Source of the DNA: Nitrospirota bacterium
GTDB lineage: Bacteria > Nitrospirota > Nitrospiria > Nitrospirales > UBA8639
Assembly: GCA_027623995.1 (NCBI GenBank)
Contig: JAQBUF010000007.1
Location: 1 to 64,000 of the forward strand
Reading direction: 5' to 3'
Length of the DNA stretch: 64,000 bases
Positions 36,930 to 45,937 of this stretch are shown here, piece by piece; positions within the stretch are counted from its first letter, which is position 1; each line of letters begins with the position of its first letter. The notes beneath the pieces are model-generated. The model ran no database searches, was not told where the DNA came from, and was given only the letters and a program-made list of their open reading frames with translations. The position numbers and the translations under genes were made by a program.

Positions 36930-37679
36930 ATGATTTGGAAGCTCTCCGCTGACCAGTTTCGTGAACGCTTATTTGACGTGATCAGTCGCAAACAGCATTG
37001 GTCAACTCCGTACTTTAACGGTAGCACTGCCACCAAAGCGCAACTGAACATCCATTTCCGTCAAGAATATGCCGTTTACATCCGTGACTTTTCCGTCCTG
37101 CTCGGACGCCTCCTTGGGAAAAACCCTCCGTGGCAAATGCGTCGCCAACTCGCCACGACTATTTATGAAGAAGAAACAGGCGGACTCTCTCTCGGCAAAC
37201 CCCACCAAGAACTGTTTTTACAAATGATGTTAGGTCTCGGCTATCCCCGCGCAGAATTTCGCGATGTGGAATTACTCTCACGGAGTTTTGCCTTTCGCGA
37301 ATGGCTCGATGCCATCTGTCTCAATGAAGAATGGATCGTGGGGACCGCGATTTTAACTCTCTTGGTTGAAGGATCAGCCAATGATCGCGAAGAAGTCTTC
37401 AATCAACATCAAAAAAAATCAAAGTCAGAAATCGAAGACATTGTCACGAAGCATCCACTCGTTGTCTATCATGGCCTCGACCCGGAACACATGAACCTCG
37501 TGCGTGCACGAGAAATGATTGAACCGTCCAATCGACGGTTCGTGTACGATTTAATCGTGAAAGAAGCCATCGCGAGCAAACAACATGCCCTTGTTCTGGA
37601 TCACCTAGAAGAAGGCTTGCAACTGTGGCTACAATATCGCGACGGCATTGCCCGTTCCTGTGGACTCCGACAAGTCTAG
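36930..37679 (+). CDS. PqqC/TenA-fold diiron protein (CADD-like, iron-containing redox enzyme family)
   Basis: A 249-residue all-helical protein of the haem-oxygenase-like fold. A complete set of candidate diiron ligands is visible: Glu in IYEEETGG (80-82), His92 (KPHQELF), Glu147 (LLVEGSAND), and the triad His181, Asp184, His187 (VVYHGLDPEHMN). This ligand pattern is that of the iron-containing redox enzyme family, which includes CADD of Chlamydia and relatives in nitrifiers that make p-aminobenzoate by sacrificing their own tyrosine. Tyr28 is a candidate for such a role, but the position before Glu147 is Val rather than Tyr, so a different reaction is possible. No folate or PQQ gene is adjacent. 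Confidence 0.7.
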   Translation: MIWKLSADQFRERLFDVISRKQHWSTPYFNGSTATKAQLNIHFRQEYAVYIRDFSVLLGRLLGKNPPWQMRRQLATTIYEEETGGLSLGKPHQELFLQMMLGLGYPRAEFRDVELLSRSFAFREWLDAICLNEEWIVGTAILTLLVEGSANDREEVFNQHQKKSKSEIEDIVTKHPLVVYHGLDPEHMNLVRAREMIEPSNRRFVYDLIVKEAIASKQHALVLDHLEEGLQLWLQYRDGIARSCGLRQV

Positions 37680-37890
37680 GCTTTTTCCGCACTCCCCACA
37701 CTTTGCACACTTTTCCACAACAAATCTATCGTGCTCTAAATAAGAATTAACCCGGCTATTAAATGCTGATAAGCCTTATCGAAGAACATTCCTGGCAGCC
37801 CTCGATCATTCAAGAATAGTCATCAGAACAAAAGGCATTTCCCCAACCCAATTATTTTGCTAGGCTAGGCCCATCGACGACAAAGGATCT

Positions 37891-38793
37891 ATGCTATCAC
37901 TTCGACAGACCTATCGACTCTTGGGCATATACAGCCTCATCACGGTAATCAGTGGATGCTCCTGGACACCTCAGGTGGAAACGTCCATTTATGACGGTCC
38001 ACAAGTATCGGTTTCACTCCTCACCATATCCGAAGAATCTTTTGAAGCCGATCATCCCGTCACATTGCAAACCGACACAATCGCCCACGTCCTGAACGGC
38101 CTTCACCTTCGTCAAAATAAACGATTACTTCAAAAATTATTTTCTAATGACAATGCGTCCCTACCAGTATTCACCAAAGAGCAAGCAAAAATTTTGGCAC
38201 CTCAACTACAAAAAGCCTTTTCTCAAGTGACTCCCGAAGAACATCTGGCCTTTCAAACACAAGGGAACCAGACACTTAATGTGCGGGCAATCCATGGGAC
38301 CATGTACGTGAAAAGTGGGGATCTCTATGTTTCCCTCACATTCACAGCCCCAGGAGCTCATGCTGCCACGAAAACCGCAGGTAGAAGCGTCCGGCCAGAT
38401 CAAGAAGGGAATGGAAAACCTGTAGTGGGGTTCACGCCTAAGGAAGCCCTCCGAGGAGAGAAGAAGCCCCATTGGCTATTTGGTGGTGAAGAGAACAATC
38501 ATGTAGTCATTAATGTTTCCCAGCTTGCATCACTTCACCGACAACTCTCGGCACCAGCACTTCAGGACGAACAGGAACCGGCAGTAATTCCTCCGGTATC
38601 AGCTCCGAAGACTGAAGAGAGACAAACTCCCAGAGCAACCAACACCCTACCCGCCAATTTAACACCCCAAACTCCAACACCCAGGCAGGCTCCAACGAAC
38701 TCCGAGACGCAGATGTTGCTTGAAGAAATTAGGTCACTTCGGAAGGAACTTGCTGATCAAAAAAAATCCATCGAGCTATTAAAGCAGGAATAA
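37891..38793 (+). CDS. Lipoprotein with C-terminal coiled coil, unknown function
   Basis: A 300-residue predicted lipoprotein: signal peptide with lipobox ISGC (Cys23), then a mixed domain to about residue 205 (with VTPEEHLAFQTQGNQTLNV and HGTMYVKSGDLYVSLTF), a Pro/Thr-rich linker (about 215-265) and a short C-terminal coiled coil (LLEEIRSLRKELADQKKSIE). It is probably anchored in the outer membrane facing the periplasm. No family is recognised. Confidence 0.65.
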   Translation: MLSLRQTYRLLGIYSLITVISGCSWTPQVETSIYDGPQVSVSLLTISEESFEADHPVTLQTDTIAHVLNGLHLRQNKRLLQKLFSNDNASLPVFTKEQAKILAPQLQKAFSQVTPEEHLAFQTQGNQTLNVRAIHGTMYVKSGDLYVSLTFTAPGAHAATKTAGRSVRPDQEGNGKPVVGFTPKEALRGEKKPHWLFGGEENNHVVINVSQLASLHRQLSAPALQDEQEPAVIPPVSAPKTEERQTPRATNTLPANLTPQTPTPRQAPTNSETQMLLEEIRSLRKELADQKKSIELLKQE

Positions 38794-38893
38794 GCGGACC
38801 TGGCTAAGATGCATCAATCAACTTTTGATAAACGGCAAATCAACTCCTCAACCATTGTGCGTGATACATTTAGCTTTTTCACAATATTTCGGA

Positions 38894-39301
38894 TTAGGAT
38901 AACTCGCCACGTTCTCGAAGTTTAGCCACCACAGGTTCATCGGCAGGCGGAAAAGAATACTCGTCAAATTCCGAAAGACTTATCCATCGGAAATCCGCAC
39001 AGCCAAGGGGTTGAATCTCTCCCTGAAACAATGCGCACAGAAAAAAATGCAGCTCCACGGCTTTATCAGGATATTCGTGTTGAATGACCACGAAGGGTGT
39101 TGGCGACGTGATCTCAATCCCCAATTCCTCACGCAACTCTCGGCTCAAGCATGCTTCTAAACTCTCGCCAGGTTCCCGTTTTCCTCCGGGGAACTCCCAA
39201 TAGCCCGCTAAATGCGTATGTGGTCCTCGTTGCGTGATGAGATACCGACCATCACGTTCAAGCACCGCAGCCGCAACCTGGATATATTTTTCGGTAGGCA
39301 T
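38894..39301 (-). CDS. NUDIX hydrolase (MutT-like)
   Basis: About 135 residues with a complete Nudix box [25 protein letters not shown] near residue 40. The N-terminal [19 protein letters not shown] and GYWEFPG match the (deoxy)nucleoside triphosphate pyrophosphohydrolase/MutT group, which removes 8-oxo-dGTP. ATG 39301 is chosen; a GTG two codons upstream is possible. It begins 12 bp after the stop of the MutY-like gene, so both guard against oxidised guanine in one operon. Confidence 0.9.
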   Translation of the reverse strand: MPTEKYIQVAAAVLERDGRYLITQRGPHTHLAGYWEFPGGKREPGESLEACLSRELREELGIEITSPTPFVVIQHEYPDKAVELHFFLCALFQGEIQPLGCADFRWISLSEFDEYSFPPADEPVVAKLRERGELS

Positions 39302-39313
39302 GAGCACAGACGA

Positions 39314-40027
39314 CTACTTGGTCTCGGCGGGATACGCCTGACAAAAATCTCGCATGGGGCAATACAGGCAATAGGGCTTACGAGCGGTACACACGACGGC
39401 ACCAAAGTCCATCAACGCTTGGTTAAAATCATATCCCTTCCCTTTAGGGATCAACTCTTCCGACATGACCCATAAACGAGGTAATTTCTTCTTTGGATCA
39501 CCATTCCCAAGAAACACCCGATGTAACACGCGCATAACATTGGTATCAAGAATAGGCGCATCCTCATTAAACGCAAAAGACCGCACAGCCCCGGCAGTAT
39601 AGCGACCAATACCCTTCATAGACTGAAGCTGAACGGGGTCCCGAGGAATCGTGCTCCCGTACTTCTCCACAGCCTCACATGCAATGCTATGTAATCGGTA
39701 AGGGCGAACATTATATCCAAGCGGGTACCATGTCTTGCGTACGTCATCAGGCTCTGCTGCAGCAAGATCTTTCAAGGTGGGATATTTGCCTAAAAATTCA
39801 TGATACTTGGGGACCACACGATCAACCTGTGTCTGTTGGAGCATCACTTCGGAGACTAAAATTTTGTAGGGATCAGACGTACGACGCCAAGGAAGATCTC
39901 GCCCAAACTCTCCGTACCATTTCAAAAGACGAATCTGGAAACGGCGCTTAGGGCCTCGATCGATGGTCGGCACCGACTTCGTAGTTTTCGCTGTGGATTT
40001 CTTTGAGGATTTTTTCGTTGGTGCCAT
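39314..40027 (-). CDS. mutY: A/G-specific adenine glycosylase, catalytic domain only
   Basis: A 237-residue base-excision glycosylase that removes adenine opposite 8-oxoguanine. The helix-hairpin-helix region (MKGIGRYTAGAVRSFAF), catalytic Glu in LVSEVMLQQTQV, catalytic Asp in PILDTNVMRVLHR, and the [4Fe-4S] motif with four Cys (CTARKPYCLYCPMRDFC) are all intact. Standard MutY carries a C-terminal NUDIX-like domain that reads 8-oxoG; it is absent here, while a stand-alone NUDIX gene follows 12 bp downstream. The N-terminal 25 residues are Lys/Thr-rich. Confidence 0.88.
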   Translation of the reverse strand: MAPTKKSSKKSTAKTTKSVPTIDRGPKRRFQIRLLKWYGEFGRDLPWRRTSDPYKILVSEVMLQQTQVDRVVPKYHEFLGKYPTLKDLAAAEPDDVRKTWYPLGYNVRPYRLHSIACEAVEKYGSTIPRDPVQLQSMKGIGRYTAGAVRSFAFNEDAPILDTNVMRVLHRVFLGNGDPKKKLPRLWVMSEELIPKGKGYDFNQALMDFGAVVCTARKPYCLYCPMRDFCQAYPAETK

Positions 40028-40104
40028 ACGTGGCAGGATTCTAGGGATGAGGTCAGGCTAATGCAACACAAGCAAAAATCCTTCAATTACTTCTTGCGAG
40101 CTGA

Positions 40105-41034
40105 TTAAGATGTAGGGAGAAAAGATCGTTTGACCGTCAACCCAGTTTCTCCAACCTTTTCAGTCATTCCTATCGCCACTTCGGTTCCAGGAATGCCTTC
40201 AGATTGAAAAGTTGGAGGAGCAAGATTCAGGTGGGTAAATTGACTAAGCTGCGCATTCACAAGAATATCCAACACCGAGAGAAGCTGACGGGTCTTGGCT
40301 TGCGCTGAACCCATCACTGGGCGACCTTGGATTTTGGTTGGATGCATGTGGTTCGTCACCCCATACTTATTGGTTGCGAGAGGAACAGAGGTTCCAGGAA
40401 AGGGAAGAGGCATCGTGATCTCGATATGACCATCCTGAGCAATGGGTTTCCAATTTTTGTTTCGCAAACTTTTGCCCAACGCATGACCAATCTCATGAAG
40501 CGCGACAGAAAACAAATCGATATATGAGCCATGCGCGAACTCGCCTTCCGGCTGAGAATAGACTCGACTCACCACGATCTTACCGCCGCCTAAATCTTGC
40601 GTGACCTCATTGTACGATCTAAATTCTTCGTGTTGATGAGGCGTGGGGTCCAGCCACCATTGGAAATTACCGGAATTCGTATTGTTGTTGAATTGAATGG
40701 TACCTTCGGTTTCTCGATTGGGCGAACCTCCTTGCCGATTCAACGTATGCAACCCACCACCAACAGGCGCCCATCCGAATTTCAGAACTAACGTGTGATC
40801 ATCTTGAATCGCATGTTCCCAATAATCCGCCGCCGCATTAAAAATGGCTTCTAAGTTTCCCCTCCCAATCGCCGTCGGCTGAGGGGCCCCACCCTGGTAC
40901 ACGCGAATAATATCTAGAGCACTGGCCTCCTTGACGGCTATTGAACAAGCCATGACGACCATGATTAGTCCAAAAAATACTGCTCTCGTCCATCGTCCGG
41001 AGGCTTGCTTGTGAAGCTGAGTGCTCAGAATCAT
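40105..41034 (-). CDS. Exported matrixin-like metallopeptidase
   Basis: A 309-residue secreted protein (signal peptide ending near EASA-LD). The central LFSVALHEIGHALGKSL contains the HExxHxxG zinc motif near residue 173 of a metzincin-like protease. The canonical third ligand three residues after the Gly is Leu rather than His or Asp, so zinc coordination or activity may be altered. A segment RQLLSVLDILVNAQ follows. CTGGAGG precedes the ATG. It has no evident partner; proteolysis of surface or extracellular polymers is a guess. Confidence 0.65.
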   Translation of the reverse strand: MILSTQLHKQASGRWTRAVFFGLIMVVMACSIAVKEASALDIIRVYQGGAPQPTAIGRGNLEAIFNAAADYWEHAIQDDHTLVLKFGWAPVGGGLHTLNRQGGSPNRETEGTIQFNNNTNSGNFQWWLDPTPHQHEEFRSYNEVTQDLGGGKIVVSRVYSQPEGEFAHGSYIDLFSVALHEIGHALGKSLRNKNWKPIAQDGHIEITMPLPFPGTSVPLATNKYGVTNHMHPTKIQGRPVMGSAQAKTRQLLSVLDILVNAQLSQFTHLNLAPPTFQSEGIPGTEVAIGMTEKVGETGLTVKRSFLPTS

Positions 41035-41417
41035 CGTTGACCTCCAGAGTGTAGGATGTGAGTTCGTAATCGTTACGCCATTTTTTTACCGCGATGCGCT
41101 TATGGCCAGCTCTACTCCTGAAGATATCGCAAGCCTCATGCCAAGCCAGCCTCATCACAAAGTTTCTTATGTAGGATTTTCATAACTGATTGAATAGAAA
41201 GATGATATCCAAGCTCATGAATGAAAACGGAGCTCCCCTTCATGACTAAGAATAGGTCACGGTACGGGGTGGATCGTTAAAAAAGCTGACAACAAAAAGC
41301 GTGGTTTAGGCGGGACAAAAACAAATCCATGCAAATTCAATAGGTTGAGATGGATACGGTAGGTGGAAAATTTTCTGACATAAATCTGGGAAAAAGGGGG
41401 GGGAATTACTCAATTCA
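41035..41417. other. Intergenic region, 383 bp
   Basis: I see nothing beyond the likely promoter of the metallopeptidase gene (minus strand). No hairpin followed by a T-run, repeat or convincing frame was recognised. Confidence 0.4.
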
Positions 41418-42161
41418 TCAGGTAAAGATTTTGTCTTTTTTCCAAAGGCTTATAATCGGTGGGCCGTTCCATTCTGTAAGCGGGTCAGAGCAGGTCCATT
41501 GTCCCACTAACCTAAGATTCGTGTTGGCCATTAAATCCTTGGCGATGGCTCCCTCGGCTTCCCCTCGATTAACCATGAAGACAAACCCCTTAGGCCGTAA
41601 GACACGTGCCATGGTGTATGCCATTAATTCTGGCCGAAACACTTTCAATGGCAATCGCCATCGCACCAACGCCTTAGGTTCCAAAAATGGATAAAAGCAC
41701 GTGATGCCATCAACCGGCTCATCAAATTCGCAAAAGTCCATGACCCGATACTGAGTATTCGACAGGCCACGAATATACGCCGTGGCATAGTCAAATCGAC
41801 TGTACCCATCCTGGTAAATCCTATAGCCCTCCACTTCAATGCCGGTCAATGATTGAGGCTGGAAAAATGCGTGCAAGACCGGAGCATAATAAAAATTCTG
41901 CGATCCCACATCAACAAGATGGCCTCCTGGATCAGGCTGCCAGAGAAATTGTTGACGCGCTCGATCTAACAAATCTAAATACTGATAATTTGTAAGAGCT
42001 AACGTGTGCCGCAAGCGATCTTCAAATGCGACGGCATCGGCCGATTTGAGCTGCTGTATTCTTTGGGTTTGATGGGTATTGAGATCCTGAAGAATGCCTG
42101 CCGCAGGTTCTTCGAAATGAGGCTTGGACCATTTCATAGTCCGTTGGATTTCGAACCACAT
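41418..42161 (-). CDS. SAM-dependent methyltransferase-like protein
   Basis: A 247-residue class I methyltransferase-like protein. Motif I is HLVDVGSQNFYYAPVLHAFF near residue 81, followed by an acidic end of strand 2 (LTGIEVEGYRIY) and a later ARVLRPKGFVFMVNRGEA. The glycine-rich loop is divergent (DVGSQN), so SAM binding is likely but not certain. ATG 42137 is an alternative start. Substrate unknown. It lies just downstream of the COG2509-type flavoprotein gene on the same strand. Confidence 0.65.
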   Translation of the reverse strand: MWFEIQRTMKWSKPHFEEPAAGILQDLNTHQTQRIQQLKSADAVAFEDRLRHTLALTNYQYLDLLDRARQQFLWQPDPGGHLVDVGSQNFYYAPVLHAFFQPQSLTGIEVEGYRIYQDGYSRFDYATAYIRGLSNTQYRVMDFCEFDEPVDGITCFYPFLEPKALVRWRLPLKVFRPELMAYTMARVLRPKGFVFMVNRGEAEGAIAKDLMANTNLRLVGQWTCSDPLTEWNGPPIISLWKKDKIFT

Positions 42162-42245
42162 TCGATTGTAGGCAGAAAAGAGTCGTAGAAAGGGAGAAAT
42201 GCCTCTCTGGGGATACAGTTAGGGTTTAGGAACTGGGATCCTTCA

Positions 42246-43820
42246 TCAATATTTCAAACTATTGGCGCAGCGCTCCCCATCCATGGCCGCACTCATGATG
42301 CCACCGGCGTAACCAGCACCCTCTCCGCACGGAAATAAATTCAAGACCTGCGGATGATGCAAATGATCTTTGTCGCGCGGAATACGCACCGGCGTGGAAG
42401 TGCGCGATTCTACGCCAACAAGGACCGCCTCCTCGCTCAGATAGCCACGCATTTTACTACCAAAGGCTTGAAACCCTGCATGTAAGGCCTCACTGATCAT
42501 AGAACCAAGAACCTCGCGCATCTCCACCGATCGGATGCCCGGTTGGTAACTACAAACGGGAAGCGACGAGCTGAGTGTGCCCGCCATAAAATCAGTAAGC
42601 CGTTGGGCCGGAGCGGCTTGAGTCTGACCACCAAGAACCCAGGCTTTTTTTTCGAAGGTTTTTTGTAGCTCCAGTCCCGCCAAAGGGCCATGTTCTTTGT
42701 AGGGTTCAAAGTCCTTGAGTTCAAGTCCTACCACGATCCCACTGTTGGCAAACGGGTTATTCCGTTTACTGGGACTCCAGCCATTCATGACCACCTCCTG
42801 CTGTGCCGTCGCGCAGGGAGCGATGATGCCACCAGGACACATACAAAATGAATAGACGCCTCTGCCATCTATCTGTTGAACCAGGCTGTAACTGGCCGCA
42901 GGGAGGCACTCGCGTGTACGACGCACTTCTTCCGAAGTGCGGCAATGGTATTGAATATGGTCGATAAGTTCCTGAGGATGTTCAACCCTGACGCCAAGCG
43001 CAAACGGCTTCGCTTCTAACAGAATGTGTTTAGAGTGCAGCAATTCATACATATCCCTAGCTGAATGCCCCGTGGCAAGAATGAGATGGGTGACCGGCAT
43101 TTCTTGGGCACCTGTCTCCTGTTCAACCACAATAGAAACGATCAAATGATCGCGTATTTCAATATCGATCAATTTGGTGTTGAAAAAAAATTCCCCTCCA
43201 TGCGTCAGAATGGTTTCCCTGATACGTTGAATCAGTTGGGGTAATTTGTTGGTGCCAATATGCGGATGCGCATCGACCATGATCTCTGCACTGGCGCCAT
43301 GAGCAACCAGGGTTTTTAATATCTTTTCGACATCCCCGCGTTTATTGGATCGTGTGTACAGTTTGCCATCGCTGTAGGTGCCCGCGCCACCTTCACCAAA
43401 ACAATAGTTGCTTTCGGGATTGACGCGTTGTTCCTTATGAATAGCCGCGAGATCACGACGACGTGCTCTCACATCTTTCCCCCGTTCGATCACAATGGGT
43501 TTGATGCCTAATTCCAAACAACGCAGTGCGGCAAATAAACCACCAGGTCCAGCGCCAATGATGTGACAGGTTCGTTGTGAAGAAGACACGTCCCTGTAAT
43601 CAAAGACATATTCTTCACAAGGAAGTTCTTCCTCTACGGCGACAAGAACGCTAAGATTGATCCGTATCGTTCTGCTTCTGGCGTCGATACTGCGTTTGAG
43701 GATTTTGTGCTGAAACGGGGATTCTTTTTCAAGAGAAAGGTGCGCTCTGATTTTTTCAGCCAGTAATGGCGCACTAGAAGCCGTACGTGGGGACACCTGA
43801 AGTTGTAATGTTCGTTGCAT
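42246..43820 (-). CDS. FAD-dependent dehydrogenase (COG2509-type)
   Basis: About 524 residues. The FAD-binding dinucleotide motif is IIGAGPGGLFAALRCLELG near residue 92, followed by IERGKDVRARRRDL, the family hallmark NYCFGEGGAGTYSDGKLYTR and VDAHPHIGTNKLPQLIQRIR; a second nucleotide-fold part ends with LFPCGEGAGYAGGIMSAAMDG. The family is widespread and uncharacterised; an oxidoreductase role is inferred. ATG 43820 is preferred over the upstream TTG 43868. Methyltransferase-like gene follows on the same strand. Confidence 0.85.
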   Translation of the reverse strand: MQRTLQLQVSPRTASSAPLLAEKIRAHLSLEKESPFQHKILKRSIDARSRTIRINLSVLVAVEEELPCEEYVFDYRDVSSSQRTCHIIGAGPGGLFAALRCLELGIKPIVIERGKDVRARRRDLAAIHKEQRVNPESNYCFGEGGAGTYSDGKLYTRSNKRGDVEKILKTLVAHGASAEIMVDAHPHIGTNKLPQLIQRIRETILTHGGEFFFNTKLIDIEIRDHLIVSIVVEQETGAQEMPVTHLILATGHSARDMYELLHSKHILLEAKPFALGVRVEHPQELIDHIQYHCRTSEEVRRTRECLPAASYSLVQQIDGRGVYSFCMCPGGIIAPCATAQQEVVMNGWSPSKRNNPFANSGIVVGLELKDFEPYKEHGPLAGLELQKTFEKKAWVLGGQTQAAPAQRLTDFMAGTLSSSLPVCSYQPGIRSVEMREVLGSMISEALHAGFQAFGSKMRGYLSEEAVLVGVESRTSTPVRIPRDKDHLHHPQVLNLFPCGEGAGYAGGIMSAAMDGERCANSLKY

Positions 43821-43991
43821 GTGTTGGCCCAGGGGTCTTCTTCGGGAAAGAGGGGATAAAGAGGTCAATCAAATTTTCTAATATATAAATCGGTCAGCAC
43901 CTTATCAAACACAGCTTGGTTGGAGGCAAGACATCCCTCTTTTTAAATGTGAGATACTCTTCTTTTAGGCCAGTTTCTTATCCATTTACTT

Positions 43992-44654
43992 CTACCATTC
44001 GATTTCTTCTTCTTTTTCTTTTTGTCGTATTTTCTTGATCTCATCATCGAACCCCCAATAACTTAACAGTTCGATTGGTCGATATTCCTTGTTAGTGTCA
44101 TAGCGTTTTTTTGCTGAAGAATGTACGGATTCATCAGGACTGAATTGGCAAATCTTTCGAGGTTTCGAGGTATAGATCGTGTTCCATGAATCATGCAGCG
44201 TGGAATCCGTAGCTTTGATTGCCTCAAGATAGGTGGGATCTAGACTCAAACTGCACTCTGTAGCTTTTTGGGATATCCACTCCAAGGCAACAAAGGAAAA
44301 TCCGGCCTTGGCATACCCACCCCCAACATCCGAGTGGACACCAGGAAACCACACCTGTGCAGTATTTTTCCGACCCTCTTCCGTTTTCCAAAGCGTTGGT
44401 GAAAACGCTCCTCGCCGTTCATCAATGGCAAGCGCATGATAGGCGTTCCTGATGATGGAGCTGATCACCTGATCATGAAACGCGTACTTTTTATTATTAA
44501 ACTTTTTGAGGATCGAGAAGGGTACGCCGAGGGCACCCACGGTATCCCAAACCCCTAAAAATTTTACCATCACTTTTCTAGAGTATTTCTCTCGGAAGGT
44601 ACGAGCCCGTTGAACGTCGGGACCATTCCGTAAGAAATACAGACAATTTTTCTA
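43992..44654 (-). pseudogene. DUF2235 (Tle1-like) gene truncated at its 5' end
   Basis: The sequence KVMVKFLGVWDTVGALGVPF, AYHALAIDERRGAFSPTLW and VWFPGVHSDVGGGYA is the C-terminal half of the DUF2235 alpha/beta-hydrolase family, which includes type VI secretion lipase effectors. In frame, family-like sequence starts upstream of the first ATG (FLRNGPDVQRARTFREKYSR) and then hits TAG near 44655. The N-terminal part with the GxSRG catalytic serine is missing. It is therefore a remnant of a transferred effector-like gene. It lies downstream of the 3' end of tRNA-Leu, a common insertion site. Confidence 0.75.
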
Positions 44655-44728
44655 CACCTTCCCTTCATTAGAAGGGTTACTTTTGAGAGGACTACCTGGG
44701 TGTTTGAGTAATATATTATTGACATTAC

Positions 44729-44764
44729 TCTCTGATTGGCTACAAGGCTGTATTCAATCAGAGA
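44729..44764. repeat. 10-bp inverted repeat between the DUF2235 remnant and tRNA-Leu
   Basis: TCTCTGATTG and CAATCAGAGA face each other over a 16-base gap. No T-run follows on either strand, so it is not an obvious terminator. The remainder of 44655-44935 has no gene. Confidence 0.4.
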
Positions 44765-44935
44765 CCAACCTAAATTTTGACTCGGTGTCTTGGGAGAACA
44801 AAACTCCTGGAGAAATACCCACTTGAATAGGAATGATGACAGACTACGGCATACATAAGGGGGCCAATTTACCCTCTGCCCTCATTACACAGCCAGTCAG
44901 GGGATAAGGAGATTGCACAGTATGAAGCTCGTTTG

Positions 44936-45022
44936 TGGTGCGGGAGACGGGAATTGAACCCGTATGCCCTCGCGGGCGCAGGATTTTAAGTCCTGTGCGT
45001 CTGCCGATTCCGCCACTCCCGC
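44936..45022 (-). tRNA. tRNA-Leu (UAA)
   Basis: An 87-nt tRNA with encoded CCA. The acceptor stem GCGGGAG pairs with CTCCCGC; the anticodon stem-loop GGA-CTTAAAA-TCC places UAA as anticodon; the long variable arm typical of leucine tRNAs and a TTCAATTC T-loop are present. It reads UUA/UUG codons. It stands alone, with a strong minus-strand terminator between it and the upstream pal-like gene. Confidence 0.95.
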
Positions 45023-45118
45023 ATAGCGGGCGTCACTGTACCATCGCGGTCACCGACAGGCAAGAATGGGGAAATCAACATGATCCAATCAACCGATTTC
45101 ACCTATCTGGCCGAGACC

Positions 45119-45155
45119 AAAAAAGAAGGGGCAGGGTGTTTCCACCCTGCCCCTT
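45119..45155 (-). terminator. Intrinsic terminator of the Pal-like gene
   Basis: A perfect 13-bp stem (AAGGGGCAGGGTG / CACCCTGCCCCTT) with a four-base loop. On the minus strand it is followed by CTTTTTT, so it terminates the OmpA/Pal-like transcript ending at 45185. Confidence 0.9.
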
Positions 45156-45184
45156 CCATAAGAAATTAGGACCTAGACCATGAA

Positions 45185-45937
45185 TCAATGATGAAGCTGC
45201 AAATGGCCTCGACGATTCAACTGATAGCATTGGTCATCATTCCCAAAACAAAATGGGCGTTCTTTGCCATAGGAAATCACTTGTACCTTGTGAGATTGCA
45301 CACCTAAGTCGACAAGATAGGCTTGTACTGCTTGCGCGCGCTTCTTCCCAAGGACGAGATTATAATCACGGGTTCCTCGTTGGTCGCAATGCCCTTCGAC
45401 CGTTAAACTTCGAGCGTGGTTTTGGTCCAACCATTCGGCATCTTGAGCCAACGCTTGGCGTCCACCCGATGAAATTCTCCAGCTATTAAATTCAAAAAAG
45501 ACATCTTGTAATTCTACCTGCGTTCCCTGGCTAAAAGCACCGTCCCCATATCGACCTTCTTGGGCAAAATCCGATGGGGAAAGTGGTTGGGCCTCGGCAA
45601 TGCTGTCATAATCTTCTTGGATAAATTCATTGGCTAAGGCGCCACCTTGCCCTTGATTCCACGAGCCGCCATATTCCTGAAGACCGGCAAGGGGACCGGC
45701 ATTGGCTCCGTTTTGATTGGTGCCATAGTTTTGAGACCCATATTGTTGACCATTTTCTCCGCCAACATTGTCCTGTCCCTGAGACCAACCTTGTTGATTT
45801 TCTGCATATTGAGCACCTTGTTCAAATGTCTCTGAATCGGCTGTCACGTTTACCGACTTTTGACTACATCCTTGCCCAATGAGCAATGCCAGCCCCGCAA
45901 GACCAACAATTTTCATAATTTCTCGACTGGTTGCCAT
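45185..45937 (-). CDS. OmpA-family peptidoglycan-associated lipoprotein (Pal-like)
   Basis: About 250 residues. Signal peptide with lipobox LIGQGC (Cys near 21), then a Gln/Gly/Asn-rich low-complexity linker (about 35-105), and a C-terminal OmpA domain (about 140-250) with VFFEFNSWRI, LTVEGHCDQRGTRDYNLVLG, KRAQAVQAYLVDLG and ISYGKERP. These are the peptidoglycan-binding residues of Pal. Start 45937 follows AAGGAGG. Canonical tol genes are not adjacent. It tethers the outer membrane to peptidoglycan. Confidence 0.88.
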   Translation of the reverse strand: MATSREIMKIVGLAGLALLIGQGCSQKSVNVTADSETFEQGAQYAENQQGWSQGQDNVGGENGQQYGSQNYGTNQNGANAGPLAGLQEYGGSWNQGQGGALANEFIQEDYDSIAEAQPLSPSDFAQEGRYGDGAFSQGTQVELQDVFFEFNSWRISSGGRQALAQDAEWLDQNHARSLTVEGHCDQRGTRDYNLVLGKKRAQAVQAYLVDLGVQSHKVQVISYGKERPFCFGNDDQCYQLNRRGHLQLHH

